From positions 15,902,001-15,966,000 of the forward strand of contig NC_134017.1 of NCBI RefSeq assembly GCF_040712315.1: a stretch of 64,000 nucleotides of DNA, given 5' to 3'. Source of the stretch: Castanea sativa (taxonomy: Eukaryota > Streptophyta > Magnoliopsida > Fagales > Fagaceae). Made by a program: the position numbers and the translations under genes. Positions within the stretch are counted from its first letter, which is position 1. Each line of letters starts with the position of its first letter. Under the pieces are notes generated by a model. The model saw only the letters and a list, made by a program, of their open reading frames with translations. It was not told the DNA's origin and did no database searches. Positions 58,090-64,000 of this stretch are shown here, in pieces.

Positions 58090-58930
58090 ATTTTTAGACC
58101 CCTTAAACACAACTAGATTAACCTAGTTAATTAGCCAAGTGATTGCTTAGTCAAATTAAATAGATCTAGGTTAACACAAATATATCATATCATTGTAAAG
58201 TGCGGAAAATAAAAAACACAATAATATGATAACCCAAGAAAACTAAACAGGTAAAAAACCTGAGAATGATTTAACCTAGCTATCCTCAAGGTAAAACGAA
58301 TCTACTATGAAAGAATTGAAATTTACACAATAGCGACTTAGACCACTAACATCCTATTGCTACTTCAAGTAGGAAACTTACTATCATGACCACGTGACAA
58401 CTTCGAGTTCACAGACTACTTCTTTTTTAGATTCCCAGTAAGCATAAGTACTCCCGCTTGTATATCTTTAAGCTCTTGAATTCGCAACTAAATTGATCAC
58501 CAAGCTCTTGACATCAATCTAGATCTTGATAATCCTAAGTATATGTGAAAACAAACACTTCTAGATCTCACAAAAGATTCACACACACAGCATAAAGAGC
58601 AACCTCAAAATGTGGCTAGGGTTTTCCTTTTTATACTTAAAACAAAATATAAAACCCTACACATCAAACTAGGCTTGGGCTGAGTTGAAAAATTTTATAG
58701 AAAAACAATCTGCACGAGCTTCGATCGATCGAGTCTAACTTTAGATTGATCGAGCCAGACAGATTTACATAGTAAATCTTGCAGTACACTTGATTCTAAC
58801 TTTACACTTAAACATACTTTGAGCAAGTCTAAAATAAGACTAAATATTTTGATCATGGTTTGCCAACATTACAAATTAAAGTTCTAATACATTTAAACCT
58901 AAAGTCCTAAAACCCAATATAATGATTTAG
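58090..58930 (-). mobile_element. Possible solo LTR (copia-like)
   Basis: On the minus strand: 'gggttttaggactttaggtt', 'ttggcaaacca', 'actcgatcgatcgaag' (about 58728), a TATA-like 'aagtataaaaaggaaaaccc' (about 58640) and 'tcctacttgaagtagcaata' (about 58365). The layout matches 21490-22470. No coding domain and no verified TSD. Confidence 0.4.
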
Positions 58931-59556
58931 TTGGTTTGCTTTACATTATTACTTTAATTTATTTAGCTCTGGATGATATGTTAATCATTTTTTTAATGAA
59001 TTACGGAGTTAAATCTTTTAGTAAATGGAATCCATTTTATAAAAATTGAATTTACGATAATAGTTTTCTTTCTGGTCATCAAAAACTAGCTATAAAATTG
59101 AATCTGGTCCTTTCTACGTATGTATGAGGCTTAGCAGGCCAGAACTGAAGCCTAATTAGGCTCAAAACTTGGTATGGATCTGGACTATAATAATAGAACT
59201 GAACCAGGAATAGCGAGCCCAGAAATATCAAGATTCAAGCAACGTTTGAAGGAACATGAACATGTCAACATGGTCCTTTCTCTCTCTCACACGCACATAT
59301 ATATACACGTGCGCACACACATGCATGTTGAGGAAAGTGCAAATAGACTAGAGAGACAGTAGAGAGCAAAAGCAAAACTACAAAACTTCATTAGCATTTT
59401 CGATAGTGTAAAACATAAAAAGCCTACATAGAAAACCAAAACATTCTAATCCCACTAGGGCATCCATTCTTTTGGTGGTTACAAGTGTGAATTATAGACT
59501 TGTCAATCACAATATTTTGCCATGTCAAATCCTGCTTCTTTATTTGCCCTCTGCCA
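58931..59556. other. No gene seen; 3' flank of the canonical HPt gene
   Basis: Mixed (CT)n/(CA)n/(TA)n microsatellite at about 59278-59325. A frame at 59174-59362 spans it and is not convincing. Confidence 0.5.
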
Positions 59557-61524
59557 TCAATTCCTTGAGCGACATGCTGTCTCCAAGGGCCCAGCTTGTC
59601 TTGCTTGCTGAATAATTAGACAAAAGAGAAATAATGATGATTGTTAGCACAGTAAAATTGATATTTAGGGTGTATATAAAGCATCTGGTTAACGAGTGCA
59701 TGCATGGAGGCAGTGGTAAAAATTAAGATTTTATTTTTTTAATTGACAAGCATTTCTCATGAATCACACTAGCCGGTGAAAATTTTATTTATTTATTAGT
59801 TTTTGTTAATTTTTAACATAGTGACACCCATTAAATTACTCATGCAACTGCATCCCTTTACAAAAGTCAAATACATAGATTTATTGAAATATGTGAAAGG
59901 GAAAAGCATGCACCTGAAAGTAAGCTTCAAGCTTCCTTTTGAGAATGGCATATTCTTTCTTCAGTTGTTGGAAAGTCCTCATGCATCTGCTCACGTTCAT
60001 GCAAAACCATTGTCAAACCTCCAAACACGAATTAATGGAATAATGGATGCGTAGATTAATATTTTCTCCACAAAATATGATTCTCTTCATTTCACTTGAT
60101 ATTCAGAAAGTCCATTTGTTTCTCCAAAAAAAAAAGTCCATTTAGTACACTCAAAATTTTATTTCTTATATGGTTGTATCTAATCGTGTGCATAGTGTTA
60201 AATAATTTAAGATTTTAATATTTGATATAAATCATTAAATATTAGATCACATAAAAATTTTCCTTTTTTCACACCTTAATTAATAATTTTTTAGGATCAA
60301 GACTTAATAAGATACCAAACCTCCCGTCAGCTATACACGTTAGTTCCATAGGGCATCCAATTTCTATGCCTCACTCAAACTTTTTTTTTTTAAAAATAGT
60401 TGTTAATCTTTTGCTGCTGACTAACAGTGAATATGACAGTATTCATCTTTTTAACACTACAAATACAGTCGAATGTGCTAATCAGGACCATAAGAATGGT
60501 ATCTTGGCGCTCCATGCATGGAGTGAGATCAAGTGGAAAGTGAATTACCCTTCTGAATTTCCTGCCTTGCAATATTCCCTAAATTGTGTGCACTCAGCTT
60601 TCACCTTTTTGGCTCCAATGCTGCACCCATTATAGCAGAAATATTGAGATAAAGAATAGTATATTCTTCATGATACCAATTAATTTTTTCCACATTTTTA
60701 GTTCTCAATTGTATGTACCTTGTGCTACTTCCCTTGAACTGATGCATATAGTTATCCAGCTTATTGAAATCAAGAGGGTTCCTCTCCCTGCATAGACAAA
60801 ATATATTATTATTATCATTATCATAAGTGGAAAAATTAAATAGCAAAGAGAATTTAAAAAAATAAAAAATAAAACTAAAAATAAAAATACTTACAGTGCC
60901 TGATCTATGTTAAGGATTAGCCTGGATGAATCCCTGTAGTACAATGTAACAACTTCCTCCACAAAATTAGGATTAGCATCATCTTGCAGCTCTTCCAGTT
61001 GGATAAATTGTTCATCAAGAAAGCCCTGCAAACGGTCCAATATTCAATTTAATTTCCATCATAACCATGAATTTAAAGCAAGGTCAGACAGGAATATAAC
61101 ATAATATTTGCATGTAATATATTGACTTCAACTATCCATGCAGTCCATAATATATATCGTTTAAATGATCGAAATAACATCAAAGAATGCAAGTATTTAG
61201 TTCTACTTATCTTCAAAACTTTGTGCATATGTATAGATTTTCATGCATGATGAGAAAAGCACAGAGTATAGAGGTTACTCATTGTAGTGGAAAGTTAAGT
61301 GTCATGTACAATGAATGTGTATGAACATGTATTTCATGCAACTGTGTTTGTGTGGTACAATAGAAAAATCAGCAGATAACTTGTGTGTGATTCTTGAATT
61401 ACCAAATAAAAGAAATTGACTTCAGGTCAGTGACAGCATGAAGAGGTTAAGAAGATGAGGAAACCTGATCAAAGAAGGACTGCCTCATGAGGGCAAGCTG
61501 CCTGCGCATCTGGTTCCTCTCCAT
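59557..61524 (-). CDS. Histidine-containing phosphotransfer protein (AHP), six exons
   Basis: Spliced minus-strand gene: exons 61524-61465, 61025-60895, 60787-60719, 60620-60549, 59986-59914 and 59607-59557. All introns are GT..AG, with the same exon lengths as the paralogue except the last (51 against 48). It encodes 151 aa. It relays phosphate from hybrid histidine kinases such as cytokinin receptors to nuclear response regulators. The four-helix HPt domain is complete: 'MERNQMRRQLALMRQSFFDQ' (1-20), 'DEQFIQLEELQDDANPNFVE', 'LILNIDQAL', then 'NYMHQFKGSST' with phospho-accepting His79, 'IGAKKVKAEC', 'FREYCKAGNSEG' and 'TFQQLKKEYAILKRKLEAYF'. The short tail 'QARQAGPLETACRSRN' is variable in the family. 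Start chosen because it is the first ATG of an exon matching the paralogue. I do not assign a specific AHP number. Confidence 0.95.
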
Positions 61525-61645
61525 TACAGAATATGTTTAGAGTAGACGGTCAAATTAAGGGTGTTAGAGAGTTTGTAGAGGTTTGTGGAGGCTTAGGTTG
61601 AGACTTGAGTCTTGAGTGATGCAATATAACAATGCCAAAGTTGGC

Positions 61646-61653
61646 TTTATATA
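61646..61653 (-). promoter_or_regulatory. TATA box of the canonical HPt gene
   Basis: 'tatataaa' on the minus strand, 122 bases before the ATG. Equivalent to 20683-20690. Confidence 0.7.
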
Positions 61654-61765
61654 GTAGAGGAAAGGGAACAGCTTTTTTTTATATATTTTTGTTCCCTCTC
61701 TCTTTCTCTCTCAATCTCTTCTATTCCTTTCTGTCTCAAGAATAGAGGTGAGGGCAAACAAAGTG

Positions 61766-61779
61766 GACATCTTAGTGTG
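61766..61779 (-). promoter_or_regulatory. Upstream motif shared by the HPt paralogues
   Basis: 'gacatcttagtgtg', identical to 20804-20817 and at nearly the same distance from the ATG (242 against 244). Confidence 0.5.
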
Positions 61780-64000
61780 AAGTGAAAGACAGATTCGAGT
61801 AATGTCAAAGCATATGTTAGAGGGTAGGTCTATGAGGTTAATTATAAAATTTGATGCTGTCAGAAAAAGAACAATATCATCTATCAGAATTATTACTGTC
61901 ATTGTTTTAAGTCTAGAACAAAATGCATGTAGATATATTTAATGAGTGATCTTAAGGATATTAAATATTATACCATATAGCCTTTATAAATTGTTAATTA
62001 TGTTGCAACCAATCACATTCAAATGTTATATTAGTTTGTAAAGGTTAGCTGGTAAAATGTGTACTAATATCTTTTCCATTTTTTATTCTATATTGTTTCC
62101 TATGTTTACCTTTTGACAGTGAAATTAATTAGCGTTTTTTGTACTCAATCCCCAATATTCCTTGAAACCTACTGAAGAATGTAGAGGTAATGATTAAATA
62201 TTTCAGCTTTGCATGTCAACAATAAAGAAATAAAGAATAATAAAACTTATGTCGAAGTCATTGCAAGTTGCAACACGATTTCATGGTGTTGGCTTCACAA
62301 TAATTAATTAGAGAAGCTATTAAGGATTTGATTCTCATCAACAACCTTAATAAAAGAAGGAGATAATAAAAAAGAGAACCATCATAACCATATATTAATA
62401 ATTTGTTGGATCTAACATCTAAGTAAACAAACAACAGAGAAGGGAGAGCAAGAAGCTTCAACTGAAACTGAGACAGTTAGTTTCTTGGAATTTCTTAAAT
62501 AAAGCTAAGTTGAACCATTGCATCACATTGACACCACCAGATAATACCATGTTAAAACCCCTTTTTTCCACCAAAACTTCAAAACTAAATCATGATAAGA
62601 GGACAAGATGCACAAGCATCTTCTATTATTTTACTCCTTTCACCTATGTGAGAGTTGGTCAGTTGAAGTACTTCCCTTAGTAAGAGCCAAATATACAAAA
62701 TAATTGCTTTGAAATATGACATTCTTGGTTATATGATTAATTGTTTGACAACAAAAGCAAACTAAAAAGACAGGATGCAGGAAAAAATCCATGGAACAGG
62801 GAATTCATCCTCACACAACCACAAGCTTGCTTGAAAATAAAGCCAAAAAAATAGAACTCATGAACATCAATTATTGCCATGATTAATTGTTATTACTATG
62901 ACTAAGATTATCATTATATTAATACTTCCTGTTATTATTCACTTCTATTAACAGTATTACTGGTATATATACTGATTAAATATATTCTTTTTAAACAAAA
63001 GGTACATTAAGGCTGCCGAAAGTGGCTCTTGATGATTCTATCAATAGACAATTGGTTAATTAAAAACAGAATATTTCAAGTACTTCCCTTCTAATCAATC
63101 CCAATCTGACATCTCTCTCCTACATGTGATTAGTTAGAAGTATCTCAGATGCGATAATTTCTTTTAGAGAACTGAAAACCATGCTGGAATATGACTGTAA
63201 AGATTAACTTAATCATCTAATCACTAAGCATGGATGCTAAGCACAAAAAACCATCCATTGATTACTACCCTTTAACTTCTCCATAATTAGTCATGTTTGA
63301 TCAAGATTATAGCATGATCAAAATTCTCTTAGTTTTTTTTTTTTTAATTATTTATTATTATTTGATAGTTACAATAGGGTTGAGTTATTTGAACTCTAGA
63401 GTAGACATTTTTTGTTGAAAACACTAAAATGTGCTAGTTGAGTTATAAGATTTTTAACATTTCTATCTTGTTGTTTAAGAGCTAATAGATGAATATTGGA
63501 GAAGTAAAATTTTTTTTTTTGAGAAACGTGCGCACACTCATGTATAGGAGAAGGGGGATGAGAAGTAAAGTATTTGATTAGGAAAAAAAAAAAGTATAAA
63601 CTTTACACGGGAAACTTCTATACCTATTAGACAAATTTGTTATTTTAAATATTAATTAACACTGTTTCAGACTCTCAAAAAAAAATTAACACCGTTTCAT
63701 AAAATATTAAATGCACCTTAATCAATAATACCACTCGTTAGTAAAAGTTTTTCATTTCACTTTTCTAAATTCAAACAGTGTAATTTATGGCAAAAACAAT
63801 TGTGAGTCTGTGATCCATGATGAATTTATAATAGAAATCTTATCATGCACATATGTGCTTAATTTGTTAGATTTGACCTACACTGCCTTAGGCTGGTCCT
63901 CAACCTCAACCCAAAGTTGAAACACCAAACTCAATTCTACCATATTGTAGGGAATGAGTGGTTTCATGAAATCAACTCTAGAGTCTAGACACTGATTGAT
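61780..64000. other. No gene seen; upstream of the canonical HPt gene
   Basis: AT-rich promoter and intergenic sequence. Includes the block 'actcaatccccaatatt' at 62143-62159, shared with 21025-21041, and poly-T/poly-A runs near 63333, 63510 and 63582. No further coding sequence supported. Confidence 0.5.

Noticed and set aside
1..64000. tRNA, rRNA or snoRNA genes
   Set aside because: I looked for tRNA-like box A/B pairs and conserved rRNA words and saw none I could support. A covariance-model search would be needed to exclude small RNAs.

Overview
This window is nuclear DNA of a flowering plant, very probably a woody eudicot. It is AT-rich, has spliced genes with GT..AG introns and plant-specific transposon families, and most of it is transposon-derived. 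The mix of elements reminds me of Fagaceae (oak/beech), but that is a guess.

Host genes: I can support two, both on the minus strand. They are six-exon paralogues encoding histidine-containing phosphotransfer (HPt/AHP) proteins of the cytokinin two-component relay. The distal copy (59557-61524, 151 aa) keeps the phospho-accepting His79. The proximal copy (18845-20560, 150 aa) has an intact reading frame and perfect splice sites, but Tyr79 replaces that histidine, so it reads as a pseudo-HPt that could antagonise the relay. Their exon lengths are identical except for the last exon. TATA boxes and an upstream 14-base motif sit at nearly the same distance from both start codons, so this is an old local duplication.

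Layout: 1-9.7 kb holds a long inverted repeat (arms about 1150-1705 and 8925-9650) whose loop received a near-complete LINE (2569-8580, with 18-base target duplications). A MITE lies in one arm. 9.7-18.8 kb holds decayed LTR-like, LINE, Mutator-type and hAT-type fragments and microsatellites. 18.8-21 kb is the pseudo-HPt gene and its promoter. 24087-51936 is a 27.85-kb nested tower: a CACTA element that contains an 11.2-kb Ty3/gypsy Tat-lineage LTR retrotransposon (27174-38361), a 10.36-kb Mutator-like element with a broken FAR1/FHY3-type transposase gene (39612-49969), and a captured fragment of a RanBP1 gene (about 50699-51100). 53157-54662 is a tandem duplicate of the host sequence on both sides of the CACTA element and so preserves its empty site. 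54.7-59.5 kb is mostly featureless, with one LTR-like stretch. 59.5-61.8 kb is the canonical HPt gene.

The Tat element has two internal patches (about 32.5-35.3 kb and 36.1-37.1 kb) in which CAG/CTG triplets are strongly depleted and replaced by CCG/CGG or single-base indels at the frameshift points. I think this is a sequence-quality artefact linked to CHG methylation rather than biological decay. I saw no tRNA, rRNA, CRISPR array or bacterial-type operon.
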